From Ligilactobacillus aviarius (GTDB taxonomy: Bacteria; Bacillota; Bacilli; Lactobacillales; Lactobacillaceae), in assembly GCF_001654615.1 (NCBI RefSeq), contig NZ_LWUD01000007.1, positions 1 to 46,254 of the forward strand: a stretch of DNA of 46,254 nucleotides, given 5' to 3'. This document shows, in pieces, positions 15,448-25,066 of the stretch. Under the pieces are notes generated by a model that did no database searches, was not told the DNA's origin, and saw only the letters and a program-made list of their open reading frames with translations. The position numbers and the translations under genes were made by a program. Each line of letters begins with the position of its first letter. Within the stretch, counting starts at the first letter, position 1.

Positions 15448-16377
15448 GTGAACCACTTTATTCTAACTGCAACTGCCGTAAGTGCCGTAAAGAATTCAAA
15501 GATTGCAAAGGAACCTGGCATTTGGATGCGGTTCATCGAAAAAATCAATTGGGATAAAATCATTTCGCTTGTGATCTCAAAAGCGATTATCTTAGTCTTG
15601 ATCTGCTTTGCATTTGTGGTGATCAATTCGCTTGGTAAAAAATTGATTCGCAAATTGATCCTCCACACCACGAAAAAGGAAAAGAAAAACAGCTACATTG
15701 CTGATGGGCGCATTCGAACGATCTACACCCTTGTGAATAACATTTTTCACTACACAATGCTGTTCTTCTTGATTTACGCGTTATTATCTCTCTTCGGAAT
15801 TCCGGTTGGAACGCTGATTGCCGGTGCTGGAATTGCGAGTGTCGCCCTTGGACTTGGAGCCAAAGGGTTCGTTACAGATGTTGTAAACGGCTTTTTCATT
15901 TTGCTTGAACAGCAATTTGTCGTTGGCGATTCCGTTAAAATTGCCGGAATTGAAGGAACGGTCCATGCAATCGGGTTGCGAACGACTCAGTTGATCAGCA
16001 GCGATGGAACGCTTCATTTCATTCCTAACCGCGAAATCACAACGGTTGCTAATATGTCCCGCAACCCAATGCGGGCCGTTATCAACATTCGAATTCAACC
16101 GCAAACTGATATTCAAAAAATGACAACAATCATTGAACAGGTCAACCAAAAGCTTAATCCTGACGATAACCAGGACATTGTCAGTGGACCAACTGTGCAA
16201 GGTCCGGTTGATGTTGGTAAAGGGGAACTGGTTTACAGGGTCGTCGTCATTGCCAAAAATGGAGCCCAAGCAATTATTCAACGCGAATTCTTGCACGCTT
16301 ACCTTGAAGCGCTCACGAAGGCTGGAATCAAGGTTCCAACAAGTCCAATTGAATTATCAGCAGACCAAAAAGAGTAA
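15448..16377 (+). CDS. mscS: Small-conductance mechanosensitive channel (MscS family)
   Basis: This 309-residue channel opens on membrane tension to release solutes after osmotic downshock. It has three membrane helices. The pore helix is the Gly/Ala-rich IPVGTLIAGAGIASVALGLGAKGF (as two parts, about residues 115-138), followed by the MscS beta-domain (LEQQFVVGDSVKIAGIEGTV) and the C-terminal domain. The GTG start has AAGGAGG upstream. It is a single-gene unit with its own extended -10 promoter and a terminator. It is transcribed divergently from the ytxG-ytxH stress pair. Confidence 0.92.
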   Translation: MNHFILTATAVSAVKNSKIAKEPGIWMRFIEKINWDKIISLVISKAIILVLICFAFVVINSLGKKLIRKLILHTTKKEKKNSYIADGRIRTIYTLVNNIFHYTMLFFLIYALLSLFGIPVGTLIAGAGIASVALGLGAKGFVTDVVNGFFILLEQQFVVGDSVKIAGIEGTVHAIGLRTTQLISSDGTLHFIPNREITTVANMSRNPMRAVINIRIQPQTDIQKMTTIIEQVNQKLNPDDNQDIVSGPTVQGPVDVGKGELVYRVVVIAKNGAQAIIQREFLHAYLEALTKAGIKVPTSPIELSADQKE

Positions 16378-16420
16378 AAATAATGAGGATGTGACATAAG
16401 TCGCATCCTCATTATTTTTT
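16376..16420. terminator. Bidirectional terminator between mscS and the CBS protein
   Basis: AATAATGAGGATG and CATCCTCATTATT form a 13-base stem around tGACATAAGTCg, which is itself palindromic. A and T runs flank it. The core resembles the terminator after pgi. Confidence 0.88.
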
Positions 16421-16886
16421 ATTTGCGTTTTTCAATTTGATACTGATGATCCAGTTCATGAACCATATAATTGACCGCCTTCATGATCTCCCGGCGAGTA
16501 ATAATTCCCTGAAAGACATTTTGGTGGTCGGTAACCACCAAAAATGGCTGGTCCACAAGCAGATGCAACAGCTCTTCAACACTTTCTGTATTCGTAACCG
16601 TTGGGACATCGCGTTGCATAACGTCCGCAACTGTTTGCTCGCTTAATCCCGTTGAATCAATTCCGTTTAATCCCAGCATTGAATCAGTAATCATTGCAAG
16701 TGAAATCAATCCCTTAAAATGCTGTTCATTATCTAAAACCGGAATTTTAGAATACCGTACCTTTGTTAAAACTAAAAAGGCATGGTTCAACGGATTACTT
16801 TCAAAAACATTTGCGACCTTATCCGCCGAAATCAGAAAATGTTCTCGTTGATTTTCAATTAGCGTTTCAGCTGCATTTGCAATCAT
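16419..16886 (-). CDS. cbpA: CBS-domain protein (CbpA-type, possible c-di-AMP binder)
   Basis: The protein consists of two CBS domains and little else (155 residues). The first is at about 15-75 (SKIPVLDN, GLISLAMITDSMLG) and the second at about 88-145 (DVMQRDVPTV, FLVVTDHQNVFQGIITRREIM). Stand-alone CBS proteins of this size in Lactobacillales are named CbpA, and some bind cyclic di-AMP. Ligand binding is inferred here. I take the ATG at 16884-16886 as start, with GGGAG seven bases upstream. A GTG six codons earlier lies before the ribosome site. Confidence 0.78.
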   Translation of the reverse strand: MIANAAETLIENQREHFLISADKVANVFESNPLNHAFLVLTKVRYSKIPVLDNEQHFKGLISLAMITDSMLGLNGIDSTGLSEQTVADVMQRDVPTVTNTESVEELLHLLVDQPFLVVTDHQNVFQGIITRREIMKAVNYMVHELDHQYQIEKRK

Positions 16887-16984
16887 CGCGTTTCTCCCTT
16901 CCACTCCTCTTTCTTTTATTTTACATGATTTTTCGTAACAATTACGAATTTTGTGAGGAAAAATAGGAAATAGTTTTTACAAAA

Positions 16985-17155
16985 AAAGAAGGTGTGACAA
17001 AACGTTAAAAACGAGCGTGGTGGAAGCAGAAAAGCGAACGAATCGCGCCAGCATAGATTCGGAGGTTTTCGAACTTCCGCTCAGCTCGTTTGTTTTGGAA
17101 CCCGATTATGCGGATATAGCAAAGGAGGTTGCGACTTATGCCACAACCTCCTTTT
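16985..17155 (-). repeat. Structured intergenic element downstream of pgi
   Basis: This 266-base gap between pgi and the CBS gene has no ORF. It holds a branched set of inverted repeats: AACGAGC (17010-17016) with GCTCGTT (17084-17090) enclosing two hairpins, GCGA/TCGC (17034-17046) and CGGAGG/CTTCCG (17060-17079). The final hairpin (17121-17154) is the pgi terminator. The layout resembles multi-copy intergenic elements I recall from lactobacilli and enterococci, but no second full copy is visible in this window. It would be transcribed only if pgi reads through the hairpin. Confidence 0.55.
17121..17155 (-). terminator. Intrinsic terminator after pgi
   Basis: On the minus strand AAAGGAGGTTG pairs with CAACCTCCTTT around TGGCATAAGTCG, and T-rich sequence follows. 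It is 16 bases past the pgi stop and shares its core with the mscS terminator. Confidence 0.85.
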
Positions 17156-17170
17156 AATTTCAATTAACGA

Positions 17171-18523
17171 TTATTTATTTAACCGTTCGTCTAATTCTTT
17201 TGTTTTTTCTTCGTAACCTGGACGGCCCAAGAGAGCAAACATGTTTTGTTTGTATTCTTCAACCCCTGGTTGGTTGAATGGGTTAACGCCGTTCAAGTAA
17301 CCTGAAATTGCAACGGCAATTTCGAAGAAGTACATTAAGTAGCCTAATGTGTATTCTGTTTGGTCAGGAATGTTGATGAGCATTTCTGGAACGCCACCAT
17401 CAGTGTGAGCAACAACAACGCCTTCGCAAGCTTTCTTGTTAGCGTCATCCATTGTCTTACCCTTCAAGTAGTTCAAGCCATCAAGGTTCTTGTCATCCAT
17501 TGGAACATCAATGTTGTGGTTTGGCTTTTCAACATTGATAACTGTTTCCATCAAAGCACGCCGGCCTTCTTGGATGTATTGACCTAATGAGTGCAAGTCA
17601 GTTGTAAAGTTAGCTGATGATGGGTAAATGCCCTTGCCATCTTTACCTTCTGATTCGCCCATTAATTGCTTCCACCATTCTGTGAAGTACATCAATGATG
17701 GTTCGTAGTTTTCAAGTAATTCAATGTTGTAGCCCTTGCGGAATAAGATATTACGTAAAGCAGCGTATTGGTAAGCTTCGTTCTTTGATAAATCTGGATC
17801 TGAGTATGCTTCACGAGCATCTGCAGCACCCTTCATTAATTGATCAATGTCAACACCTGAAGCAGCGATTGGTAACAAACCAACTGGTGTTAATACTGAG
17901 AACCGACCACCAATGTCATCAGGAATGATGAATTCTTCATAACCTTCGTCGTCAGCTAATGTCTTCAATGCACCCCGAGCACGGTCTGTTGTTGCGTAGA
18001 TCCGTTCACGAGCGCCTTCCTTACCATACTTTTCTTCCAACTTTTGTTTGAAGATCCGGAATGCCATGGCCGGTTCCAAAGTTGTTCCAGATTTTGAAAT
18101 AACGTTAACTGAGAAGTCACGGTCGCCAATAACTTCTAATAAATCATATAAGTATGATGATGAAAGTGAATCGCCGGCAAAGAAAATTTGAGGAGCATTA
18201 CGTTTGTCAGCGCCAATTAAGTTGTAGAAGTTGTGGTTTAAGAATTCAATTGCAGCCCGAGCACCTAAGTACGAACCACCAATTCCTAAAACAACCAATA
18301 CTTCTGAATCTGATTGAATCTTCTTAGCAGCTTTTTTGATTCGTTCGAATTCATCCTTATCGTAATCAACAGGTAAATTCAACCAACCTAAAAAGTCATT
18401 TCCTGCGCCTGTACCTTGACGCAATTCTTCATCTGCAGCATTAACCATTGCTTGCATTTGTCCAAGTTCATAGTCGTTAACGAACTTGCTTAAGTTTGAG
18501 CTATCAAATTTAATGTGAGCCAT
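17171..18523 (-). CDS. pgi: Glucose-6-phosphate isomerase
   Basis: This glycolytic enzyme interconverts glucose 6-phosphate and fructose 6-phosphate in the cytoplasm. The 450-residue sequence has the SIS-type sugar phosphate loops [14 protein letters not shown] (about residues 78-91) and [12 protein letters not shown] (about 141-152), [14 protein letters not shown] (about 207), and the catalytic [12 protein letters not shown] region near 291-302. Length is typical of Gram-positive Pgi. AAAAGGAGATATTACG precedes the ATG. It has its own promoter and terminator. The codon choice is strongly biased to a few codons, which fits high expression. Confidence 0.96.
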   Translation of the reverse strand: MAHIKFDSSNLSKFVNDYELGQMQAMVNAADEELRQGTGAGNDFLGWLNLPVDYDKDEFERIKKAAKKIQSDSEVLVVLGIGGSYLGARAAIEFLNHNFYNLIGADKRNAPQIFFAGDSLSSSYLYDLLEVIGDRDFSVNVISKSGTTLEPAMAFRIFKQKLEEKYGKEGARERIYATTDRARGALKTLADDEGYEEFIIPDDIGGRFSVLTPVGLLPIAASGVDIDQLMKGAADAREAYSDPDLSKNEAYQYAALRNILFRKGYNIELLENYEPSLMYFTEWWKQLMGESEGKDGKGIYPSSANFTTDLHSLGQYIQEGRRALMETVINVEKPNHNIDVPMDDKNLDGLNYLKGKTMDDANKKACEGVVVAHTDGGVPEMLINIPDQTEYTLGYLMYFFEIAVAISGYLNGVNPFNQPGVEEYKQNMFALLGRPGYEEKTKELDERLNK

Positions 18524-18560
18524 CGTAATATCTCCTTTTCCTAAAAATTATTACGCTTAC

Positions 18561-18589
18561 ATTATACAATATTTTTCACCGAATGACAC
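18561..18589 (-). promoter_or_regulatory. Promoter of pgi
   Basis: The minus strand reads GTGTCA, a 17-base spacer, then TATAAT. The -10 is perfect and the -35 matches four of six. The rest of the gap to glcU (18524-18718) holds the glcU terminator and AT-rich sequence. Confidence 0.6.
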
Positions 18590-18674
18590 AGAAAAAACAC
18601 GATAAATTATTATTTATGCTTATAAATCCTTAAAAATAAATGATTTGATTTCAAAATCTTCTTTAATTAATTCC

Positions 18675-18708
18675 AAAAAAGACTGCAACCAAATTTGGCG
18701 CAGCCTTT
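18675..18708 (-). terminator. Intrinsic terminator after glcU
   Basis: On the minus strand GGCTGCGCCAAA and TTTGGTTGCAGTC pair with a few wobbles and are followed by six T. It lies 11 bases past the glcU stop. Confidence 0.8.
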
Positions 18709-18718
18709 CGATTATTTC

Positions 18719-19588
18719 CTATTTAAGAATTCCTAGTAAGAATCCACCTAAAATAACCATTAATGATCCAATCACAACGTAAACCCATTCACGCTTCGTC
18801 TTCTTTTCACCCAAGAAGAAGATTGAACCAAATGTTGAAATTACGATTCCCATTTGTGAGAACGAGAAACTGATTGCCAACCCAACCATTGTTGTGGCTT
18901 CAAACATGAACAGATTCCCTGTTCCCCATACTAAACCGGTAAGAATATTTTTGTAAGTTTCCTTCTTAAATGCGTTCTTTCCAAGCGCAAACATTGAAGC
19001 TCCTAAAACCATTCCGATGGCTTGCGGTAAAACCATCGCCCGGGTATCAACATTGGCCCAGTGAACAACAACGGTATAACCTAAGTAGCCAAGCGTTGAT
19101 AAGATCAATGCCCGAGCCCCGCCGTTCCAGTCTTCACTGACCCGCTCAGCATTTACGGCAGCATTCTTTTTATCACGTAAGGCAGTCAATGTTGCCCCAA
19201 TAACAAGAATGATCAAAGCAAGTGAACCAATTGATAATTGGCGCTTCGTTGTCCATTCATGGAACAAAATTACGCCGGCTAAAGCGTTCGTTACCAATTG
19301 AGCTCCAGTTGAAATTGGAATTGCTTTTGAAACCCCAATCGATTTCATTGCATGGAACTGTTGATTTTGTCCTAAACTCCAGAATAATCCTGAAATCAAC
19401 CCAACGATCCATAATTTCCATGTACAGTTGGCCATAAAGTGTCCCCAGCTGCACAGCGTCATCATAATTGCGAATAACAAGGCACCCCAAGTCATTCCAA
19501 GAGTTTGTTGGTTAGCAGTTCCTCCCAACTTTCCACTAATTAATCCAATACTCCCCCATGCTAATGCGGGAATTAAGGCAATTAACAT
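18719..19588 (-). CDS. glcU: GRP-family sugar permease (glucose uptake protein GlcU)
   Basis: The 289-residue protein has about ten hydrophobic segments in two related halves, the GRP/DMT fold. It begins LIALIPALAWGSIGLISGKLGG, a motif of the glucose/ribose uptake family, and carries ATTMVGLAISFSFSQMGIVI in the second half. It would bring glucose in by proton-linked, PTS-independent transport, needing later phosphorylation by glucokinase. Upstream AAGGAAGGAA serves as ribosome site. Its place next to pgi fits entry of free glucose into glycolysis. A promoter with a weak cre-like sequence lies at 19640-19678. Confidence 0.88.
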   Translation of the reverse strand: MLIALIPALAWGSIGLISGKLGGTANQQTLGMTWGALLFAIMMTLCSWGHFMANCTWKLWIVGLISGLFWSLGQNQQFHAMKSIGVSKAIPISTGAQLVTNALAGVILFHEWTTKRQLSIGSLALIILVIGATLTALRDKKNAAVNAERVSEDWNGGARALILSTLGYLGYTVVVHWANVDTRAMVLPQAIGMVLGASMFALGKNAFKKETYKNILTGLVWGTGNLFMFEATTMVGLAISFSFSQMGIVISTFGSIFFLGEKKTKREWVYVVIGSLMVILGGFLLGILK

Positions 19589-19639
19589 TGTAAAAATTCC
19601 TTCCTTCTAAATGTAATCTCTTCCAGTCAGTATTTATCC

Positions 19640-19678
19640 AATATACACAAGTTTTAATTTTTACGCAAGGGCTTTCAA
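19640..19678 (-). promoter_or_regulatory. glcU promoter with weak cre-like overlap
   Basis: The minus strand has TTGCGT, a 17-base spacer and TATATT (19640-19668). A cre-like TTGAAAGCCCTTGCG (19664-19678) overlaps the -35 but departs from consensus at two key bases, including the central CG. The promoter is plausible. CcpA binding is doubtful. Confidence 0.5.
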
Positions 19679-19748
19679 GAATTAAATATTCACTAAATCT
19701 CAAAATTCACTTAACTAAATAGTCCAATCTGGGGTATTATGTAATAAG

Positions 19749-19787
19749 TATAATGAGGAGAGTTAGGTATTTTTCCTATCTCTCCTC
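19749..19787 (+). promoter_or_regulatory. ltaS -10 box followed at once by a leader hairpin
   Basis: TATAAT at 19749-19754 has no good -35. The next base begins GAGGAGAGTTAGG, which pairs with CCTATCTCTCCTC at 19775-19787 (12 of 13 pairs, seven-base loop). If this -10 is used, the hairpin would stand at the very 5' end of the ltaS transcript, about 65 bases before the GTG. It could protect the 5' end or attenuate. The T-run after it is broken, so a simple terminator is less likely. Confidence 0.5.
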
Positions 19788-19852
19788 TTTATCCATTTTT
19801 AAATCTAAATTTGTATATTTGGTTTAAATTCAAAGGAAAGGACGCTTTAATC

Positions 19853-22081
19853 GTGCGTTTTAAAAAGTTTCATCAATTTTTAAACACTCGATGGGGTTAT
19901 TTCACGTTACTTGCCTCACTATTTTGGTTAAAAACAATTTTAGTTTACCTCATTGATTTCCGTTTAGGTGTCAAAGGAATATATGAATACTTTGTTTTAC
20001 TGATCAACCCGATTGCAACCACATTGCTTTTACTTGGGTTGGCTCTTTACGTTAAACGGGGAGTTCCCGCGTACATTTTCATGACGCTCATTGACATTGC
20101 AAACACCGCGTTGCTGATGTTCAATGTTATTTATTACCGGGAATTTACTGATTTTATGACAATCAACGTTATTTTCGGCTACTCTTCCGTTTCGGAAGGA
20201 TTAAGTACAAGTTCGCTTGCCCTGCTCAAGCCGCAAGATTTAATCGTCGTTGCCGACTTGATTTTGATTGCAATTGGATTTATCACCCGTTTCTTAAAGG
20301 TTGATCCTAATCCAATTCCGAAAAAGCAAGCCGTTGCAATGACCTCATTTTCAGTTTTCATGCTGCTTTTTAACATTGTATTAGGTGAAATCAGCCGGCC
20401 GCAATTGCTTACCCGGACATTTGACCGTGAATATTTGGTCAAATTTCTTGGGCTGGATTCGTTCACCGTATATGATGCAATCAAAACAGCCAAGAACAAT
20501 CACGCGCGCAATAGCGCCACGAGTTCAGATTTAAATAAAATTCTAGAATTCAATAAGGAAAACTATGCCAAACCAAATCCAAAAATGTTTGGGATTGCCA
20601 AAGGGAAAAACGTTATTATTATTCACCTGGAAAGTTTCCAACAATTCTTGATCAACTATAAATTGAACGGTCAAGAAGTTACCCCGTTCTTAAATAGTTT
20701 ATATAACAGCAAGCAGTTTTATAGCTTCGCCAACTTCTTTAATCAGGTTGGTCAAGGAAAAACGTCTGACGCTGAAAACATGTTGGAAACCGGGACGTTT
20801 GGTTTACCACAAGGCTCCCTCTTCTCTGCAATTGGAACTGGAAATACCTTTGAAGCTGCTCCGGCAATCTTAAACCAAACTGAAGGATATACAAGTGCCG
20901 TTTTTCATGGAAACAATGGTTCATTTTGGAACCGGGACAACGTGTACAAGAACATGGGTTACCAATACTTCTTTGATTCAAGCTATTACAATACAAGTTC
21001 AAATAACTTAACTGAGTACGGATTAAAGGATAAATTGATTTTCCATGATTCAATCAAGTATCTTGAACACTTGCAACAGCCGTTCTATGTAAAATACATT
21101 ACGCTGTCAAACCACTTCCCGTTCACGATCGACCAAAAGAATCAATCGATTCAACCGGCCAATACGGGAGATGCCTCAGTTAATAATTACTTTGTAACGG
21201 CCCATTATTTGGATCAAGCGTTGCAACAGTTCTTCGATTATCTGCATAAATCAGGATTGTACGATAATTCAGTGATCGTCCTTTATGGTGACCACTATGG
21301 AATTTCAGATACCCGGAACTTGAAGCTTGCCCCATTACTTGGAAAATCAGCTTCAACCTGGAACAACTTTGACAATGCGCAAATGCAACGGGTCCCATTA
21401 ATGATCCACATTCCAGGCGACAATAACGGTGGCGTACAATACCAATATGGTGGCGAAATCGACTTCTTGCCAACATTGCTTCACCTTCTTGGAATCAATA
21501 CTCAAAAGTATATCCAATTCGGAACAGACTTGTTCTCACCGCAACACAACCAAGTAGTTGCGTTCCGAAATGATAACTTTGTAACACCAAAGTATACAGT
21601 CGTTGGAAATACAATTTACGAAAACAGTACCGGTGATGTGATCACGCATCCATCTGAAAGCGTCAAGAAACAAATCGCTAAGGATCGAAAACATGTCAAT
21701 GAACAGTTGACCTTATCAGATTCATTGAATAACAAGAATCTTTTACGGTATTATGTTCCAGAAGGATTCAAACCGGTTGATCCAAAAGATTATAACTACC
21801 ATAATGACTTTGCTAAGGTTTTAGCACGTGAAGCTCAGCTTGGAAACAAATCAGATAGTCTGTGGACGTTGAACCATGATAAGACAACGATCGACGATTA
21901 CAATAGTGATGCTCCTGAACTTCAAACAACAGATAAGAACACGCTAAACGTTGAAAGTGCCGACTCATCTGCTTCGAAGTACTTCAGTAAAATGCACGAA
22001 TACACTGGATTAATGTCGAAGATCGAACAGGGTCAAGGATTAGATTCTTCCTCATCTTCAACATCGAATTCATCAAATTAA
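19853..22081 (+). CDS. ltaS: Lipoteichoic acid synthase (LtaS family)
   Basis: This polyglycerol-phosphate polymerase moves glycerol phosphate from phosphatidylglycerol to the growing LTA chain outside the membrane. It has five N-terminal membrane segments (to about residue 190) and an extracellular sulfatase-like domain. Catalytic residues fit the Staphylococcus aureus pattern: Glu260 in HLESFQ, nucleophile Thr304 in GQGKTSD, and Asp480-His481 in YGDHYG. Substrate residues such as those in FHGNNGSFWNR are present. I use the GTG at 19853, with AAAGGAAAGGA upstream. The longer reading frame starts before the ribosome site. The 742-residue protein ends in a Ser-rich tail and shows a possible signal-peptidase-like A-x-A site after the last helix. 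Confidence 0.93.
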   Translation: MRFKKFHQFLNTRWGYFTLLASLFWLKTILVYLIDFRLGVKGIYEYFVLLINPIATTLLLLGLALYVKRGVPAYIFMTLIDIANTALLMFNVIYYREFTDFMTINVIFGYSSVSEGLSTSSLALLKPQDLIVVADLILIAIGFITRFLKVDPNPIPKKQAVAMTSFSVFMLLFNIVLGEISRPQLLTRTFDREYLVKFLGLDSFTVYDAIKTAKNNHARNSATSSDLNKILEFNKENYAKPNPKMFGIAKGKNVIIIHLESFQQFLINYKLNGQEVTPFLNSLYNSKQFYSFANFFNQVGQGKTSDAENMLETGTFGLPQGSLFSAIGTGNTFEAAPAILNQTEGYTSAVFHGNNGSFWNRDNVYKNMGYQYFFDSSYYNTSSNNLTEYGLKDKLIFHDSIKYLEHLQQPFYVKYITLSNHFPFTIDQKNQSIQPANTGDASVNNYFVTAHYLDQALQQFFDYLHKSGLYDNSVIVLYGDHYGISDTRNLKLAPLLGKSASTWNNFDNAQMQRVPLMIHIPGDNNGGVQYQYGGEIDFLPTLLHLLGINTQKYIQFGTDLFSPQHNQVVAFRNDNFVTPKYTVVGNTIYENSTGDVITHPSESVKKQIAKDRKHVNEQLTLSDSLNNKNLLRYYVPEGFKPVDPKDYNYHNDFAKVLAREAQLGNKSDSLWTLNHDKTTIDDYNSDAPELQTTDKNTLNVESADSSASKYFSKMHEYTGLMSKIEQGQGLDSSSSSTSNSSN

Positions 22082-22087
22082 AAAGGA

Positions 22088-22122
22088 AAATCGGATTGGA
22101 AAAAATTCCAATCCGTTTTTTT
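22088..22122 (+). terminator. Intrinsic terminator after ltaS
   Basis: CGGATTGGAA and TTCCAATCCG form a perfect ten-base stem followed by seven T, ten bases after the ltaS stop. Confidence 0.93.
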
Positions 22123-22129
22123 GATATCG

Positions 22130-22163
22130 AAAAAAGACCTCAGGAATCATCCTGAGGTCTTTT
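22130..22163 (-). terminator. Intrinsic terminator after whiA
   Basis: On the minus strand AAGACCTCAGGA pairs with TCCTGAGGTCTT and a T-run follows. It ends the rapZ-yvcK-whiA operon. Confidence 0.92.
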
Positions 22164-22164
22164 A

Positions 22165-23106
22165 TTAGACCTTTTCACCTTTTTGCAGCTTAGCCACCAT
22201 TTCATTGATTTTTCGCAGCCGGTGATTAACCCCCGACTTTGAAATCGGGCCGCCGGGAACAAGTTCTCCGAGTTCCTTCAAACTTAATTCTGGGTGAGCC
22301 ACCCGAACATATGCAACTTCCCGAAGCTTATCAGGCAACTTATCAAGGCCCAAATGTTCATCCAGGTACTTAATATTTTCAATCTGCCGGTTGGCTGCAT
22401 CCGCAACTTTATTCAAATTTGCGGTTTCACAGTTAACGATTCGGTTAACTGAATTACGCATATCACGAACGATTCGAATATCTTCAAACTTCAGCATTGA
22501 ATTGGTTGCTCCAATCAATGAAAGAAAGTCCGCGATCTTTTCGGCTTCCTTCAAATAAGTAATATACCCGCTGCGCCGCTCAGTTTTCCGCGCATTCAAA
22601 TGATACCGATTCATCATTTCACAGATCGTATCATTATGCTCCTCATAAAGCGAATAAATTTCCAAATGATAACGTCCAGTCTCCGGGTTATTAACCGATC
22701 CGGTCGCCAAGAAGGCTCCCCGTAAGTATGAGCGAACCTTCAAATCATTATCAAGAAATTTAACCGGAACCGTTTGTTTAATTTGAAATCCATCTAAAAT
22801 ATTCAAATCATTCAAAACACGTTCACTATTGTTACGCAGCTTAACAATGTATAAATTGTTCTTTTTAAGTTTCATTTTTCGCCGAACGATCAATTCACTT
22901 TCAATTTGATAAAATTGTTTCAACAGTGAATAAATTCGCCGCGCCGTTGCCGGATTTTCCGTTTGAACAGCTAACACAAAATGGTGATTTTCAATGCTTA
23001 ATGATCCGTTCATCCGAATCAAAGCCATTAATTCAGCTTTACCGTTCCCCTCTTCATGAATCTCAAGTGTTGTGAGTTCCTTTTTTACATCACTTGCGTA
23101 GGACAA
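22165..23106 (-). CDS. whiA: Sporulation-type regulator WhiA
   Basis: The 313-residue protein has an N-terminal domain related to LAGLIDADG homing endonucleases (about residues 1-200, including the start [11 protein letters not shown] and [14 protein letters not shown]), and a C-terminal helix-turn-helix ([26 protein letters not shown] region, about 265-300). In non-sporulating Firmicutes it binds DNA and affects cell division and chromosome segregation. The TTG start has AAAGGATG upstream. It is the last gene of rapZ-yvcK-whiA, the standard order in Firmicutes, 15 bases after yvcK. Confidence 0.94.
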   Translation of the reverse strand: MSYASDVKKELTTLEIHEEGNGKAELMALIRMNGSLSIENHHFVLAVQTENPATARRIYSLLKQFYQIESELIVRRKMKLKKNNLYIVKLRNNSERVLNDLNILDGFQIKQTVPVKFLDNDLKVRSYLRGAFLATGSVNNPETGRYHLEIYSLYEEHNDTICEMMNRYHLNARKTERRSGYITYLKEAEKIADFLSLIGATNSMLKFEDIRIVRDMRNSVNRIVNCETANLNKVADAANRQIENIKYLDEHLGLDKLPDKLREVAYVRVAHPELSLKELGELVPGGPISKSGVNHRLRKINEMVAKLQKGEKV

Positions 23107-23121
23107 ATGAAATCATCCTTT

Positions 23122-24114
23122 CTAATTAATCCATGAATTTGGTCGACCGATCAGTTGCATTAACTCTTCAACCACCTGCGTTCCATTGTGGAATACCCCA
23201 TGATCGCGCAGTTCAAGGAAATTATCCGAAATTACCCGGCATCCCTGAGCACGTAACCCTTTAAAGTCATGTTTAACTTGATCCAAATATTCGTCATACT
23301 TTTGCCGGTCCATGTAATTTTGCGGCACTGGTTCCGTATTGACTAAAACCGTATTAATAAAATTATGGTGCAAATGATCATGCAATACGCGAACGTGCTG
23401 CGCATCCGTAAAGTGTTCGGTTTCACCCTTCTGCGTCATGATATTGCAAATGTAAACAACTTCAGCCTTGCTTTTAAGAACCGCTTCACCGACATTACTA
23501 ATCATCAAATTCGGCAAGATACTTGTAAAAAGACTTCCTGGTCCTAAGACGATTTGATCAGCATTCAAAATTGCATCGATCACTTCAGGAACGGCTTGCG
23601 GTTCGGTATCATCAATGGCAGTGACCCAAACCTTCTCAATTGTCTTTCCAGCCGCTGAAATTTCAGACTCGCCGGCTAAGTGCGTTCCATCCTTAAACTT
23701 GGCATTCAAGGTTAACGGCGTATTTGATGCTGGATAAACATGCCCATCGACTTGCATCATCTTTGAAAGCTGCTGAACGGCTTCAAAGATATCATCGTTG
23801 TCCATTTCAGATAACGCCGCAATAATCAAATTTCCAATCGCATGTCCTGAGAAAAATTGATCATCCGTTTTAAACCGATATTGAAAAATCTTTTTATATA
23901 ACTCGGGAACATCTGACAATGCAACCATTGCATTGCGAATATCTCCTGGCGGAACCACGTTAATGTAGTTCCGAATCACTCCCGAAGAACCGCCGTCGTC
24001 CGCAACGGTTACAACCGCGGTAATATCGACATCTTTTTTACGCAATCCCTTTAAAATTACTGGTAGACCGGTCCCCCCGCCAATCATTACAATTTTTGGT
24101 TTTACCTTACTCAT
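23122..24114 (-). CDS. yvcK: YvcK / CofD-like gluconeogenesis factor
   Basis: The 330-residue protein begins with the nucleotide-binding loop [16 protein letters not shown] and continues with [13 protein letters not shown] and [13 protein letters not shown], all typical of the CofD-like YvcK family. It binds UDP-sugars in Bacillus and is needed for growth on gluconeogenic carbon and for proper cell-wall synthesis. Its ATG overlaps the rapZ stop by four bases (ATGA), a sign of coupled translation. Cytoplasmic. Confidence 0.94.
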   Translation of the reverse strand: MSKVKPKIVMIGGGTGLPVILKGLRKKDVDITAVVTVADDGGSSGVIRNYINVVPPGDIRNAMVALSDVPELYKKIFQYRFKTDDQFFSGHAIGNLIIAALSEMDNDDIFEAVQQLSKMMQVDGHVYPASNTPLTLNAKFKDGTHLAGESEISAAGKTIEKVWVTAIDDTEPQAVPEVIDAILNADQIVLGPGSLFTSILPNLMISNVGEAVLKSKAEVVYICNIMTQKGETEHFTDAQHVRVLHDHLHHNFINTVLVNTEPVPQNYMDRQKYDEYLDQVKHDFKGLRAQGCRVISDNFLELRDHGVFHNGTQVVEELMQLIGRPNSWIN

Positions 24115-25001
24115 GAGCGGTTTACAGTCTCCTTTCTGCGATTAACATCCCGATGAGCGATCGTTACGTGATAGTCCTTTTTTAGAAATTCACCTGTACG
24201 GCAAGCTAAAGCAACTGAACGGTGTTGACCACCAGTACAGCCAATGGCAATGACAACATTGGTCTTGCCTTCTTTAATGTATCCCGGAATGACGGTTTGC
24301 AATAGTGCTTCAAAATGGTTTACAAATTCCGTTGTCTTATCGGAATTCATAACATAGTCATAAACTTCTTGATCAAGACCGGTCTTGTCCCGAAGTTCAG
24401 GAACATAATATGGATTTGGTAAGAAACGAACGTCCATTACAATATCCGCATCAATTGGCAATCCATATTTAAACCCAAATGACATCACATCAATGTGGAA
24501 TGGATACTGGCCTTCATCCGTTTGAAAACTGTGAAAAATTTCTTCCCGTAACTGCCGCGGCGAAAGTTTGCTTGTATCAACGACCAACTGCGCCTGGGTT
24601 TTAATTCCTGAAAGCAATTCCCGTTCCCGCCGGATGCCATCTAACGGCCGGCTATCGCGTGATAACGGATGTGAGCGCCGGGTTTCCTTATACCGCGCAA
24701 CCAATTCTTCGTTGGAAGCATCGAGGAATAAGATCCGAATATCAATTCCTAAATTGTGCTTTAATTCTGATAAAACCTCATTGATCTCATCATAAAAATT
24801 CCGGGCCCGCAAATCGATTACAAGGGCCACCTTATGAATTTTCCCGGTTTCCTTGATCAGTTCCCAGAATTTAGGAAGTAATTCAGGGGGCATGTTATCA
24901 ACGCAAAAATACCCCAAATCTTCGAAACTTTGCATTGCAACTGTTTTACCAGCCCCGCTCATTCCCGTAACAATTACCAGTTCATCTGATTCGCTCATCA
25001 T
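24111..25001 (-). CDS. rapZ: RNase adapter RapZ (YvcJ), P-loop protein
   Basis: The Walker A motif GMSGAGKT is at residues 13-20, followed by [11 protein letters not shown], the [23 protein letters not shown] region and [12 protein letters not shown] near the C-terminus. In Escherichia coli RapZ guides RNase E to sRNAs that control GlmS. In Gram-positives YvcJ hydrolyses GTP, and a link to competence and UDP-GlcNAc metabolism has been reported. Two adjacent ATG codons follow GGGAGGAAATC. It heads the operon, and a -10-like TATAAT is at 25044-25049. Confidence 0.93.
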   Translation of the reverse strand: MMSESDELVIVTGMSGAGKTVAMQSFEDLGYFCVDNMPPELLPKFWELIKETGKIHKVALVIDLRARNFYDEINEVLSELKHNLGIDIRILFLDASNEELVARYKETRRSHPLSRDSRPLDGIRRERELLSGIKTQAQLVVDTSKLSPRQLREEIFHSFQTDEGQYPFHIDVMSFGFKYGLPIDADIVMDVRFLPNPYYVPELRDKTGLDQEVYDYVMNSDKTTEFVNHFEALLQTVIPGYIKEGKTNVVIAIGCTGGQHRSVALACRTGEFLKKDYHVTIAHRDVNRRKETVNRS

Positions 25002-25043
25002 GATTTCCTCCCTTGTTCATTCACCACAATCCTTAATTTAATT

Positions 25044-25049
25044 ATTATA
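25044..25049 (-). promoter_or_regulatory. Possible -10 box of the rapZ operon
   Basis: A perfect TATAAT on the minus strand sits in the 65-base gap between uvrA and rapZ, without a recognisable -35 (that region is the end of uvrA). No terminator follows uvrA, so readthrough from uvrBA is also possible. Confidence 0.4.
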
Positions 25050-25066
25050 ATACATTTAACATTAAT

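Noticed and set aside
15784-16296. 170-codon minus-strand ORF
   Set aside because: It is antisense to mscS, with no motif and no ribosome site.
16985-17120. Riboswitch upstream of a gene
   Set aside because: The structure follows pgi in the 3' direction and is not in the leader of a gene on the same strand. It also matches no riboswitch class I know.
19811-19852. Longer ltaS start at ATG 19811
   Set aside because: The ribosome site AAAGGAAAGGA lies inside this extension, ten bases before the GTG at 19853.
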